A stretch of 64,000 bases of DNA from Podospora comata (Eukaryota; Ascomycota; Sordariomycetes; Sordariales; Podosporaceae): NCBI GenBank assembly GCA_017354895.1, contig CP071494.1, positions 558,001 through 622,000 on the forward strand. The letters are read 5' to 3'. The position numbers were made by a program, and so were the translations under genes. Positions 12,559 through 24,400 of this stretch are shown in pieces. Under the pieces are notes generated by a model. That model had not been told where the DNA came from and did not search any database. It was given only the letters and a program-made list of their open reading frames with translations. The stretch's first letter is position 1, and every line of letters begins with the position of its first letter.

Positions 12559-14733
12559 ATGGCGCGTTTCCATGGAGCCGCCGTCAGTGCTCCTTTCACC
12601 GCCGAGTCGTTATGCCAGTTCAGTATCACCTTTCCCCAGACCGAACACCACAAGAACTCGAGCAATATCACATTTGTTCCCATCGTCGATACGGACGAAG
12701 ATCCGCAATATAGCCACACGCCAACGAGAAAACCAGTCACTCGGACTTGGTCGGCAATTGGCAACTGGTGGTCTGAGATCGCCAGCTCCATGCTCAGTCT
12801 CTTGTGTATCCCAGCCCTCGTTATCCTCTTACGCAGCTATGATGACCGCCCGCTCTCAGTGTGGCACCTCACTATCACACTCAACACCGTGATTGCTTTC
12901 ATATCCACCATCTGCCGAATGTCCTTCATTTATCCTCTGGTACAGGCCCTTGCTCAGCAGAGATGGAACTGGTTCAAAAACTCTAGGTCTCTAGACCATT
13001 TCGTGTATTTGACGAGGCCTCTAGGGGCCATGGGGCAGTTTGTTGTTGTTGATGATTAGAATGAAGGGGAGGTAAGCAATCATGATTTCACCACGCATGA
13101 TTGAATGTTGCTGGATATTGACAATATTTGTATGAAGGCCGCTGGGAATTGTCAGCTGTCTCGTCCTCATCACAAGCATCGCTACCTCGACTCTCACTCA
13201 CTCTGTCGTCACTTACCCAAGTCGCATGGTGCCTGTCATGGGCAATGACATGGCTGTTGCGAAAAAAGTTGACGAGTTCTACTATGTCTCGGGCAACCGC
13301 GCTAGCAATTAGGATGCCGCTGTTGAGACAGCGTAACTCAGCTAACATGTGGCCAAGATGGACGCTTGTTTCCCCTTCAGCAAGCCCTACGAAGCAGCGG
13401 TTCTACCATACCCACACAACTTGTGCCCTATCTACCACCCACCTGCCGAACTTCCGAGTGCACATGGCCCGAATTCAACACCATGGCAGTTTGTGTAAAC
13501 ATGACCAGTGCGTGCGGAGTACAACCCCGAGCAGAAATTCCCAGGCTAATCACTGCGGGCAGATGTCACAAGCCTCCTCACCTACGACGACCTAATCCCA
13601 GGAACATCCGAGTGGCACAGAGGCGGCAGACCAAGAACAAACGTCAGCCTACCCAACGGAGTCAGCTTCCAGCCCTACCCCTACAGAAAAGCCGGTCGAC
13701 AGATCGGTCTCGATGTTGGCATCGGAGCAGGTCTCACCTCCAACTGGTCAGAGCCGCAGCGAAAGCAGGAGATTGCCTCCCTCTCCTTCAACGGAACAGA
13801 AGGCCAGAAAGCCGAGCTGACGAGCGTTTTCCTCTTGTATTCTGATCCCATCCGGGCGACAGAGGTGATGTTTCACTACTGCGTCAGCAGATACAACATG
13901 TCAATATCGGAAAACGTGCCCAAGATCCAGCTTTTGGAGTCTAGTACAAAGGTCGAGTATCACGATGCTGAACACCCTCATATGTACAAAACTCTTGTCG
14001 ATCCTCAAAACTCGAGTGTGACGTACAAATTGGGGTCGACGTCTAATCACTTTCTTACTGGGATGCTGAGGGATTTTTTCGTGGAGAATTCCACTGATAG
14101 ATCGATGATGGGGACGATGAGGGATATGTTTTCTGTGTTGCTGTATCAGCTCCCTTTCTCGACGGGGAACGACGATAGAGAGGAGAGGGATGAGCAGGGT
14201 TTGGATGATTTTAGGTATGATGTTGTTAGGAATATGTCGTTGAATGTGGCTATGGGGTTGACGAATGTGTATGTTTTTCCCTCCCATTATTATTCCCCCC
14301 TTTATTATTCCCCCCTTTGATCGGCTGGCTGATTTATACATATGGCAGTATGTTTGACAGCACGACGCAAGCCGTTTCCAGTCTGGTCAGTGGCACGGCT
14401 TGGCAGGAGGAGAGGTATATCTCTGTTCGGTGGGAGTGGCTTTCTCTTGTGGCGGCGCAGATTGGGTTGGCGCTGGTGGTTTTGGTGTTGGTCATGGTTC
14501 AAACTGCGAGGTTGGGGGTGCCGGTGGTGAAGAGCGATATTTTGCCGGCGTTTTTTGCTGTTGGGTTGGCGGAGAGGGCGGAGGCTGAGAGGGGGCGGGT
14601 GAGTGATGTTGGGTTTTCTCCAGAAGTGAAGAAGAACGGGGCGAAGCCGGAGGAGAGCTTTGCTTTGATGGGAGAGCTGCAGAATATGCAGAAGGGGAAG
14701 TGGGTTTTGAAGGGCTTGTATAGGAGGAGGTGA
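12559..14733 (+). pseudogene. DUF3176-family membrane protein, copy 1 (frame-broken)
   Basis: The parts of a DUF3176 protein are present in order. The N-terminal domain has two or three membrane helices (WWSEIASSMLSLLCIPALVI; YDDRPLSVWHLTITLNTVIA; FISTICRMSFIYPLVQAL) and RWNWFKNSRSL. Next come LGIVSCLVLITSIATSTLTH, the CRTSECTWPEF motif, a long extracellular part from 13563, a C-terminal helix WLSLVAAQIGLALVVLVLVM and the tail SFALMGELQNMQKGKW. Introns at 13072-13137, 13508-13562 and 14269-14348 fit well. The family's F-D-E-A-S-R-G-P-W-G motif is lost to a one-base shift near 13008 and a second near 13027, and TAG interrupts the frame at 13310-13312. The splicing of 13313-13390 is unclear. 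From 13563 to 14733 the frame is intact. The function of DUF3176 is unknown. Either this is a recent pseudogene or the breaks hide unusual splicing. Confidence 0.7.
14269..14348 (+). other. Intron with a 15-bp direct duplication
   Basis: This intron of DUF3176 copy 1 (donor GTATGT, acceptor CAG) contains a TTATTATTCCCCCC-type unit twice in tandem (about 14287-14320). The duplication is confined to the intron. Confidence 0.5.
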
Positions 14734-15386
14734 TCTTGGGAGTAATAGGGAGAAGTAATGATACGTGTGAGGGAGCCTTTTTGGAGCTACCTGATGGTTA
14801 CCTACCTACCGAGTTGATATGCCTTGAGGCTTGTTGACCGTCTTTCAAGACCTATTTAACATGCGATGAGGCCCAGAAAGACGATTGGAAGAATCTGCTT
14901 TGAAGACCTTTCGGTAGCTTCAAGTAGGCTCCTGTATAGTGTCTAAGGTGTTTCAACCTCACTGTTACCTAGTATAAAATTGACTGGACAATGGGACAAA
15001 GGACTTTGAGCCAAAGTCTGGCAGTCGAAGAAAGATGAATGAACCGACCAATGAGCCCACAGACGGCTGCGAACTTCTAATATACATAGCCGAGCTATGG
15101 AAGTATCTTACTTTATTTTCCGTCTTTTATCTCATACTCAGGCAATATCAAATGTGGCCGATTGTACCTTCTGTTGACTCACCCCGTTTCACAAACTGAA
15201 GATATATTTGCGTCGGGGACGTACTTCGCCATCAAGCCGTGGAGTTTTACATCATCACGGATTGGTAAGTAGGTACGCCAGCGTCTTCAGACGTGATGAT
15301 GTGTCCCAACCAAGACACCACGGCACTTAAAAACCCTCTCGGGGCAATTTTTTGGAAACCTGTCAACCTGTAGCACAGCTACCGAT
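14734..15386. other. Spacer between the two DUF3176 copies
   Basis: AT-balanced spacer of about 650 bp with no supportable gene. It must hold the end of copy 1 and the former promoter of copy 2. Confidence 0.5.
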
Positions 15387-15887
15387 ATGGCACAAAACAC
15401 TACACCTCATGAGAAAAGCCCAAATATCGACATGATTCATCACGCTTCACTACGGTCGCTAGGCACGATGCTGCCTGGCCCGATCGAAGCCTCGTCCATG
15501 GTTTTCCTTCCAGCCAGTCCACATAACAGTCCAGCAACGGTTACATTGTCCGCAAAAAGACCTGTTTCTAAACTCCGGACAGCAGTCATTAATTGGGGGC
15601 AAGAACTGGCCAGCATTGCTTTTAGTCTTTGCCTGTGGCTTCCCATAATCATCGGTAGATTGCACGTTTATGATGGGCGCCCTCTGGCGGACTGGCCGCT
15701 TCCAATCACACTCAACGCCCTTATCGCTTTCATTTCAACTGCCTGTCGGACAGCTTTTATTTTCTCATTAGTGCAGGCTCTCGCTCAGCAACGGTGGGAT
15801 TGGTATGAAAGTCCAAGGTCACTAGGCGATTTTAGTGTTTTTATGAGGCTTCGAGAGGAATATGGGGAAGTGTGAGACTGATGGGTA

Positions 15888-15919
15888 GGTTGGATGACAA
15901 GGAAGTGGACCACATATGG
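15888..15919 (+). repeat. Left terminal inverted repeat of the Fot1-like element
   Basis: About 32 bp starting GGTTGGATGAC and matching the reverse complement of 17709-17740 with roughly three mismatches. It abuts the TA duplication at 15886-15887. Confidence 0.85.
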
Positions 15920-16086
15920 ATGTGGCCCAGGTAGGTTTGAACTACCCAAGCCATTTACCCACATTAAACCCTCCACAACCCTGGACCTCCGAAAGGCTCC
16001 CGATATCAACACACACTTTATATTCCACCCACAAAGACCAAAAATGAAGCTTTCCTTTTACTTCTTTTTGCTCCAGGTACCCATCA

Positions 16087-17589
16087 ATGGCAAAATATAC
16101 CGAGGAGGATATTAAAAATGCCCAGAAAGACATTGCCGCTGGTATAAGCCAGCAAAAGGCGTCTAACAAGCACGGGATTCCGCGTTCCACCCTGAAGCAC
16201 CGCATTGATAGTACCCTACCAAGGAACCTTGCCCATAAAAACCAACAGCGACTTTCTCACGGCCAAGAAGACCTCATTGTTCAATAGACCCTTCGTCAGG
16301 AAAGCCTTAATTACGCTCCTACTTATGTCAATATAAAGGCTTTAACGGCCAGTTTACTGGCTGAATAAGGCGATTCCAACCCCTTTAGTAAGTACTAGAT
16401 ATCTTACTTTATTGGCCGTCATCCCAATATTAAAATAAAGGTTGGAAAGAAAATTAACTACGCTAGAGTTAACAAAGCTAGAAAATATTAACAAGTTCTT
16501 TAACCTATATTCCAGAAGCGGAATAAGAAGTCTATATATATTAATTAGAACGGAAGAAAGACCTAGACTACTAAACTTAAGTATATTTTATAAGACTAGA
16601 GAGTCGTCCCCCCCGGGATTATCTTTAAAGGTAAAGACCTTTAAAAGTAATAGTTTAAGGACCAATTAAATAAAGACTGGTATATAGCTATATTAGAGAA
16701 TGACCGGATCAGTAATGACCTTACTGTTGGTTAGCTTAAGGAAGTTTTTATACTAAAGACTAAACCTAAAAATCTATTAGAACCTCGTCTTCTTATTTAT
16801 AATAACTATAGCTTATATACCACTAACGACTTTATAATCCAGTACTACAGAACTAACATTTATCTTCTTTTCCTACCCCCCCACTACTCTCACGTCCTTT
16901 AACTCCTTAATATTAGCTGCTTTTCTAGTATAAAGAAGGCGTATAAGAGGCTTATAGCTATAAACGACGCCCTTACTAACTATACGCCCAACGGTAAAGT
17001 CGACTTAGTCCGGCTATATAACCTTACCCGCAAGTAGGGCTTTAGGAAAGAGAATATTGCCGGCGGCTAGCGTGGGACAGGATTATAGCCCATACGTAGG
17101 CGCAAACCGCTCTCTTTAAGCCAAGTAGTAGTCCCTGTAGTGCCGTTGGATCTCTCTTCAAAAACACCTACTTTCTATACCGTGGGGGATTCCCAGGTGG
17201 CCAAGAAGGTCAGGGACCTACTTAAGAACCATACGCCGGCCGGAAAACGGCTTCCGGCAAGGACTTTTACTAGTAATATACTCACACTGAGATCTGAGGC
17301 ATCCATCCACAAAGCTGATGCGGCAAGGCACCAACAGAACACCCAAAAGGCCCAAGAAGCAAGAAAAAGGCGCAAGTTGAATAGAGAAGACTCGAATTCC
17401 AAGTTTGTGAGGCTCTGTGAACTGGAAGAGGCCCGCATTGAAGGGAGGGTGGTGGAGGAAGAAGTGGTAGCCAAGGAGGATGTGGAGCAGCCAGAGCCAG
17501 CCCACCCTGTGCGGCGCAGCGCACGTCATCGGGTTCAAACCAGGCGCAAGCGAGAAGCAGATGCAATTTCTGACTCTGACAGTGAATGA
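16087..17589 (+). pseudogene. Decayed Fot1/pogo transposase
   Basis: It starts MAKYTEEDIKNAQKDIAAGI, followed by QQKASNKHGIPRSTLKHRI (the helix-turn-helix) and QRLSHGQEDLIVQ. The next codon is TAG at 16285-16287, where the family usually has Trp, and reading resumes as TLRQESLNYAPTYV. The centre (about 16300-17050) is very AT-rich. The catalytic-core motif is recognisable only as LLIYNNYSLYTTNDFI, where active members have a D-x-H-x-S-H pattern, so the acidic residue appears lost. Further on come LPPHYSHVL and SIKKAYKRL. The C-terminal region from about 17140 (PLDLSSKTP ... RRSARHRVQTRRKREAD) is open for 150 aa with normal base composition. The pattern is G:C-to-A:T change as expected from RIP. 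It is certainly inactive. Confidence 0.85.
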
Positions 17590-17708
17590 GCTATATTTTG
17601 GTATAACTCCCATAGAAATTGACCCAATATTAGTCTTGTTGTGGCCAGTGACAGCATTCAGGGGTAATCTCAACAAGGTTGTGTGGCTGGTGTGGTGGTG
17701 GACCAGAT

Positions 17709-17740
17709 CCACATGTGGTCCATTTCCTGGTCATCCAACC
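17709..17740 (-). repeat. Right terminal inverted repeat of the Fot1-like element
   Basis: The reverse complement begins GGTTGGATGAC and pairs with the left end. The TA duplication follows at 17741-17742. Confidence 0.85.
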
Positions 17741-19220
17741 TAACTAACACTTCCTATACAGGCCGCTGAGTAGTATGACATGCCTTGTTTTAGTCACAAG
17801 TCTTGCGACGTCAACCATGACTTAATCCGCCGTCACTTATCCCGTCCGTTTTATTCCTGTTAATGACGTCGAGTCTGCTGTGATTGCGAGATGCATTGGG
17901 TCGAGAAACACGAGGGCATTGAATCCGTAAGCAACACTTCCTAAAGCGGCGGGAATAATACAGTTTTGACCTGGAATAAAGCTATAAATTCAAGCGACTT
18001 CCCGTGAGCAGCCCTTTAACTCTGTCATCTCATAATTCGGCATCACGAGTACCAATTTGTAAGATTGTAAAATGCACATGGCCCGAGTTCAGTACCATGG
18101 AGGTCTGCGCGAAAACTGCAGGTAACGAACGGGATAAAACTCAAGCCAGTAAAACCAACCCCCGACGTCTCAGGAATCTTTACCATGGCCGCAGGGATCA
18201 CTGACCCATATTGGTCTCGTTCAAGCCTCTCTTCGGTGTACTTTAATGGGACTGATGAACATAAGGTGCAAATCGCAAAGTCTTTTTTGCCCTGGCAGAT
18301 TTGCCGTTCTATCGCGCATACGAAGTCATATTCTACGACTGCGTCAACCGATACCAGTATCAGTATCTGAAAACATACCAACGACAGAACTGATTTCGTC
18401 AATCGCTCACACAAACCGTCGGTGACGGTGGGCAGTGGTTGATCGACAAAGAAGACCCTCTTATCACATACCTGGTTTCCAAAGGCTATAGCACATTCAC
18501 GTCCAAGAAACTGAACGACCTCTTCCTCCAAAGCAATGAGTTTGGACAAATGCTATGGGAGTGGTGGTCATACTATAATAATTCCAAAGACGGACAAGAT
18601 TGGACAAGCCAAGAGTTGCATCTTGACTCCGTTATCCATAAAATGTCACAGAATCTTGCTGCTGAGCTCACCAATGAGTATGTCAGACTTTCGCTTCTCA
18701 GCTTCAAGCTTCCTAGCGCAAAAATGATATCGACCCCTACCCACTCATCCGAGCATCTCAGCTAACAATCTTGCATCACAGCCTCCTTGTTCCCAGGAGT
18801 GAGGATGTTAGCCTCCCGTTGGGAACAGCATGGTAACAGGAGATCTAGATCTCAGTCCGTTGAGAGTGGCTTTTACTTATCGCCGCACAGGTTTATCTAT
18901 CTCTCATTGTCCTCATACTGGTCATAATCCAGACATCAGATCTCGGCCTCCCCGTAGTCAAGAGCTCCATCCTGCCTGTTTTCTTTGCTGTTGGAATGGC
19001 CGACAGAACGAAGATAGAGAATGAACATGGGAGAGGAGCTGCCGGATTAGCCACCTCTGGCTTGACAGACAAGGAGAAAGACATTGGCCCGGAAAAGGCT
19101 TCTAAACGGGGCAAGAATATGAACAAAACAACACCCAAAGAAAGCTACGCCTTGCTTGGGGAGCTACAAAAGACACAGAATGGAAAATGGGCTCTCAGGA
19201 GTGTGTACCGGGAAGGCTGA

Positions 19221-19477
19221 CGATAAGCGTTCCACCAGAGCTTCATCTCGATCTAATACAACCAGAAATTCTAACAAGACAATCAACAAGGGATGCGAAC
19301 ACTAGTATAAATATATACAAAAGGGTGGACAATATATAAAATGACAGGCCTTACAGCGCAGCACACATGGAGGATCGATATTAACGAAAGTGAAACATCA
19401 CGTTCTCAGCCTCAAGCATTTCTTCTGGGAGATCTATTACTCGTTGCCTTGTCCAGCAAGTTCGACTCTATCCTGCC
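19221..19477. other. Short spacer after DUF3176 copy 2
   Basis: The convergent 3' flanks of DUF3176 copy 2 and the HAD gene. No feature is visible. Confidence 0.4.
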
Positions 19478-20483
19478 CTAAAGTCTCCCCTCCTCCAAAA
19501 CCTCGATCAGTTCATCCAACCTCTCAATCACCAAATCAGTATGCTCATGGTCCACCAAATGTTTATTCACATCATTGACCAACAAGACCGTCTTGGCACC
19601 CGCCCTCCTCCCAGCAGTGATATCATCCACTGAGTCACCCACCATTATCAACCCACTCGCATCCGCCACCTCCTCTCCCTTCTCCGTATGGAGTAGCTCC
19701 CCCTCTTCTTGCCCCCTCTCGGCAATCTTTTCCTTTTCCTCCGCCTCATCAACGGGAATGCCAGGCTCACCAGCTGACTTCCTCACCAAACCCCAAGAAC
19801 GGGCAATATGGAGAATACCAGCGGGGTCGGGCTTTGGAGGGCGGAAATCACGGGTGATGATGGGGCCAAAGACGGAGGAAGGGAGGAATTTGTCAAGGAG
19901 GTTCTGGACGGGGAGGTCGAAGTTGCGGGTGCAGATTCCTTTGCGGATGGAGCGGGAGTCGAGGTAGGACATTAGGGGGGCAAGGCCGGGTTGGGGGACC
20001 TGGGTCAGCATGGCTTCGCGTTCTATGGTGCGGATTTTCTCCATGGCGGTGTGTTGGTCTTCGGGGGTGGGGAGGGAGTAGACGTGGTCGAGGATGTCGA
20101 CTGATTTGGGGATGCCGAGGGCGGAGCGCATGGCGGCGAACATGTAGGTTTGGGGTTCACTAGTGTTATGTTAGTTGGCATGCTCTTGAGGTTGGGGGGA
20201 ATGGAAGTGACAGTGAAATGGTGGGTGAGTGAGACATGATGGGTGGGAGGTATGAGATGTGACAGGTAATATGGGGCAGGCTTCATAAGAGCTAGAGGTC
20301 GAAAGACACAACCTCGAAGTCTGACTCAGGGACTCAAATCCCAGGTTAGAAACACAAATAAGCTCACCATAGCGTCCCGTCGACATCAAAAACGATGCCC
20401 TCTAGCTTGCGGGTGTTGGGGCTAGGAACAAACGGCTGTTTCAACGGCGCGAATTTCCACGGGGCTGAAGTAACGGCGGACAT
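19478..20483 (-). CDS. HAD-superfamily hydrolase (phosphatase-like)
   Basis: Two minus-strand exons, 20483-20368 and 20159-19478, coding 265 aa. The 208-bp intron (donor GTGAGC, acceptor TAG) is longer than its neighbours but rejoins the frame exactly across DGTL-C-EPQTYMF. HAD motif I is FDVDGTL, with nucleophile D33 and acid D35. Motif II is probably the Thr of GICTRNFD, motif III the Lys of RPPKPDP and motif IV MVGDSVDDITAG. A helical cap lies between motifs I and II. An acidic insert (EEKEKIAERGQEEGELL) precedes motif IV. The protein resembles small fungal HAD phosphatases (YOR131C-like); the substrate cannot be told from sequence. The gene reads toward the DUF3176 pseudogene. Confidence 0.88.
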
Positions 20484-21443
20484 GATGGGCCAAAATCTTC
20501 GCATCCCACTGTCTAGAAGTTACTTGAAATAAAAGGTGCGGGGTTGCCAACAACCCTATATAAAACTTGTCAAGAAAGTGAGGGTATCACAATATCGATA
20601 ACTGATGAGGGGCTCGAGTGAGGATCCAATTCGTAAATGCCAAGAGATATAGCTCCAAAAAGATTGATGCTTAAATAAACGGCACAACAAGAGGTTAGGT
20701 ACCAAGGATTCGGAATGACGAGAAAAGGCAATCAATCAGCAGCTCAATGTGAAACAGCACTCGTACAAGTCACACTCTGTCAAAAGAAGTCTCACTTGAC
20801 CCCGCGATTTCACCTTTTGCTTGCTCTCAAAGTGGCCGTTCTTCTAGAATGTTTTAGGGCTGGTACGTCACTGGCTGCGATTAGGCGATGGATCATCTGC
20901 GGGCGGCTTGACCAACCGAACAGCGCGCAAAAACATCCCGGTCCGGCAGCCCCCATGCACAGCCTGACAGGGCAGTTTTAGCGGGAAGTGGCCGCCTTTT
21001 TCTTTCAAGGATCTGCGGGCAACACGGGGAACCTGCGGCGGGGTGCGACAGGAAGACCAGAGACGGATCGAACGGCGGCAGCAAGCTGAGGCAAGCTGTG
21101 GGTGGTGCTGCTGCCCGCTGCCGGAAGCTGCACCTCAGCTTGATCGGGGAACCTGACCTGCCTGCCCAAGTGGAAGAAGCATCAAAGAAAGGAAACCAGG
21201 AACCAGCAAAAAAACAACCTCCGAATTCCATTGCATACCTCAATTCAAAACCACCATCCGAACTCTCTGGCGGCGAGGGACCTGTTCTTTTTTCTCCCAC
21301 TCGTGTCCCTTGCATTTCCCCTTTCCAACAACATCAACACGTCTCTCTTTGCGTCTGCGTGCTGGAGACTTGTTGTTCTATTCCTAAGCCGCTCACCCCT
21401 AGGTTGTTCGAAGCTTATCTTCAGATTGACTATGAACTGCTAA
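20484..21443. other. Divergent promoter region (HAD gene / ArAE transporter)
   Basis: No gene is supported. The transporter-side half is GC-rich, then turns CT-rich just before 21444, as expected for a promoter and 5' UTR. The open frame at 21098-21628 is a different frame from the transporter and looks spurious. Confidence 0.45.
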
Positions 21444-24400
21444 ATGAGCTCCTCTCCGACACTGCCTTCGCCAGGCCAATGGCCACCGCGAAGGCCCTCC
21501 AAAAGAAGTGTATGTTATTATACTCCATCACGCGACATGATCCCCAAACTAATCTAACATCTCTCAGAAACTGCGTAATGGCACCTTCATCATCCCCGCC
21601 ACCGGCGAGCGCTCCCGCCGCGTCTTGACCCTCCGCACCAACAGCTCCGGCCTATCCTCCCAAACCGACGGCACCCGTTCCCGCTCCCTCTCGGGCCTCA
21701 CCACCTTCCCCTACGAACAAACATCCTTCTCCGACCGTTTCTCCCACCTTGCGCGACAAACCCGCGAGAAATGCGCCTGGATCCTCCGCTGGCTCGACTC
21801 GCCCGTCGGCCACGGCGTGCTGAAATGCACGCTGGCGTACACACTCGGCAGTCTGGCTACCTTCTGGGCGCCCATCTCCGACTGGTTGGGCCGGCCGGAC
21901 GGTAAGCACGTGGTGGCCACGCTGACTGTTTATTTTCATCCAGCGAGGTCCGCCGGCTCGATGATTGAGGCGGTGCTGATTGCCATTGTTGCGGTGGTGT
22001 ATGCGCAGATTGTCTCGATTTTGTCCATGGCGACTTCGGTGCTGGTGGGAGGGCAGTGGCATTGTGTTCCCTTGGCGCATGCGCTGGTGCTGGCCGTCTT
22101 CATAGGGGGAGGATTTGGGTTTATTGGTTGGGTGAAGCAGCGGATGGGGAATCCGTTGGTGGATGTGGGGAGTACGCTGGCTTCGTTGGCGATTATTGGG
22201 GTGGTGACCAAGGAGACGGCGGTGTTGACGGGGGTGTTTTCGAATCAAAAGATCATTCAGATTCTCAAGATGTTCTTTTTGGGGGTCAGTGCTACTACCG
22301 CGGTTAACCTTTTGGTGTGGAGGGTTTCGGCGAGATCGTTGTTGAGGGACACCATGACCAAGTCTTCGACTTCGCTGGGACACATGTTGGCCTTGATTAC
22401 GAGTGGGTTTCTCAGTGGCTCAGAGGAGGATGTAACGTCGGGCCAGTTTGCGGCTGCTTCAGCTGCGTACAACCAGGTGTATCCTCAGATGATTAAGAAC
22501 CTACGGGAGTCCAAATTTGAGCGGTATCTTCTGGGTCAGGAGAAGCTGTACCAGCTTGACAGAGCTGTTGTAAGGTCTATGGAAAGGTTGGCACAGTCGA
22601 TTGGTGGGCTCAGGAGCGCGGCCAACACGCAGTTTGCGCTGTTGAGAGAGTCGATGATGCAGGGGTCTGGAATGATGTCTCCGGCGGCGTCGCTCTACTC
22701 ACCCGTCTTGCAGCGGACGTTGTCAAACACCCTTAAGAGCGGGAAAGGGTTTGGTATTTTGTCCGCGATTGACGAGGCGTCAGACGAGAGCAACGAGGAC
22801 GAGAGAGGCCGTGTTAAGGACCGGCGTCGGTCGGATGCTACGACTGCTAGCATCCCGTTCCGCAACTCTTCTGATATCTTTGAGCTCTTTATCAACCTGC
22901 TGGGTCCGTCGATGAAGTCCTTGGCGTATACGCTCTCCGAGGTGCTGCGCGACCCACCATTTGGCACGGCCCCCGACTACGAAATCACTATCAATGATCA
23001 CTTCCGCCAGAGTCTTACCGATGCTCTGTCACTCTTCAACGGGGCAAGGGCGGACGCTCTTCAGGAGTTGTACAAGCACATCGAGCTGGATCGTACGAGA
23101 TCGGCCAGTATCCAAGCCGACTTTGAAGAGGTGGCGGCGGCATGTGGCCACTTCAGTTTTAGCCTGCAAGCGTTTGGGGAGGAGATGCAAAAGTACCTCG
23201 ACGTGCTGGATGACTTGAAGTTCGCCAATGAGCACAGGTTACGGAGCTGGCATTGGATGAAGTGGTGGGGCAACCGACGCGGATACAATAACCGCAAGAT
23301 CACGTTGCCGTTTGACCATGCGGAACGGGAGACGCTGATCAAGCCGATCAAGAAAAGCCAGATGCCGAGGGGTATTGCGGATTCCATGGTGCAGAGACGT
23401 GATACGTATGCATGGAGTGCTGTTCCTGGGACGAACAAGGTTATTGCTACGCTCTCCCAGAGGCTTCTCCGGGTCTTGAGAAAGGTGGCGAGGGATGACA
23501 GTGAGTTAAATTTCTAGCTGCTATGAAATATGCCCATGCTAACAGGTAAACAGTCCGGTTCGGCTTAAAAGTCGGGGCTGGAGCAGCATTTTGGGCCATG
23601 TTTGCCTTCATTCCGCAAACTAAGGATACTTACCAGCACTGGAGAGGCGAATGGGGTCTGCTGTCGTTCATGATCGTGTGCTCCATGACGGTTGGCGCAT
23701 CCAACACCACAGGCTGGGCTAGATTTATGGGAACGGTGGCCGGTATCTCAGCATCGGGCTTCAACTGGACTATCAGCCAAGGCAGCGCACTGGCACTTAT
23801 CCCCCTCGGAGCCATGGTGGCCTTCTGGGCCTTTGTCGTCATTGTCGCTTGGGGTAAGGCTCCGCTGGGTAGAATCACGCTCCTCGCCTACAACGTTTCG
23901 ACACTGTACGCCTACAGCCTGTCGCAAAAGGTGGATGACGACGACGACGATGAAGGCGGCTCGAATCCCATCATTGGGGAAATCCTCCTCCATCGTTTCG
24001 TGGCTGTCACGGCTGGTATCTTGTGGGGGTTGATCATTTGCCGGCTGGTGTGGCCCATATCGGCACGCAAAAAGTTCAAGGAGGGCTTGAGCATGTTGTA
24101 CTTGCAAATGGGGCTCATCTGGAAGCGAGGACCGCTGGCTATCCTGCTCAGGAGCGATTGTTCCCGATCCTATCTACGGTCTGGTGAGCAGGCTGCTCTC
24201 CAAAAATACGCCGCCCGGCTGGATGCCCTTCGTGGGAGCGCGACCAATGAGTTCGAGCTCCGAGGTCCCTTTCCAGCCGAACAATCTGCTCGTCTGATGG
24301 GCTGTGCGCACCGGCTCTTGGACGCATTTTACGCCATGTCACTGGTCACGCAGAGGAAGGGCAGTTTAACAGAGGGGGAGCGAGCGCTGCTGATGTACAC

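Larger units (their letters stand above)
15886..17742 (+). mobile_element. Fot1/pogo-type (Tc1-mariner) DNA transposon with TA target duplication
   Basis: The element spans 15888-17740 (1853 bp) and is flanked by TA (15886-15887 and 17741-17742). Terminal inverted repeats of about 32 bp begin GGTTGGATGAC at both ends, with about three mismatches. Inside, on the plus strand, are a pogo/psq-type helix-turn-helix N-terminus, AT-rich remains of the DDE nuclease core, and a Lys/Arg-rich transposase C-terminus. Size, TSD and coding layout all match the Fot1 family of filamentous fungi. It sits where the homologous copy 1 has an intron, just after the codons for RLMG. Decay by TAG/TAA codons and AT bias shows it can no longer encode its own transposase. 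Similar TIRs may let it be moved in trans, which is inference. Confidence 0.9.
15387..19220 (+). pseudogene. DUF3176-family membrane protein, copy 2, split by a transposon
   Basis: Tandem paralogue of the gene at 12559-14733. The first part (15387-15885) codes VINWGQELASIAFSL, YDGRPLADWPLPITLN and ACRTAFIFSLVQALAQQRWDW. It then shows the same one-base frame break as copy 1, after which the other frame reads EASRGIWGSVRLMG. The Fot1-like element occupies 15888-17740. After it the gene resumes at about 17762 (PLSSMTCLVLVTSLATSTMT), with TAA inside that helix and VKCTWPEFSTMEVC at about 18070. Another frame shift falls near 18282 (to ALADLPFYRAYEVIFYDC). Then come LIDKEDPLITYLVSK, a TGG-to-TGA change in the last-helix RWEW motif, and the intact tail SYALLGELQKTQNGKW. 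Several independent lesions make it a clear pseudogene. Confidence 0.85.

Noticed and set aside
21098-21628. 176-aa plus-strand frame overlapping the start of the ArAE transporter
   Set aside because: The small exon 21444-21509 in another frame joins perfectly to the transporter, so this frame is a shadow.
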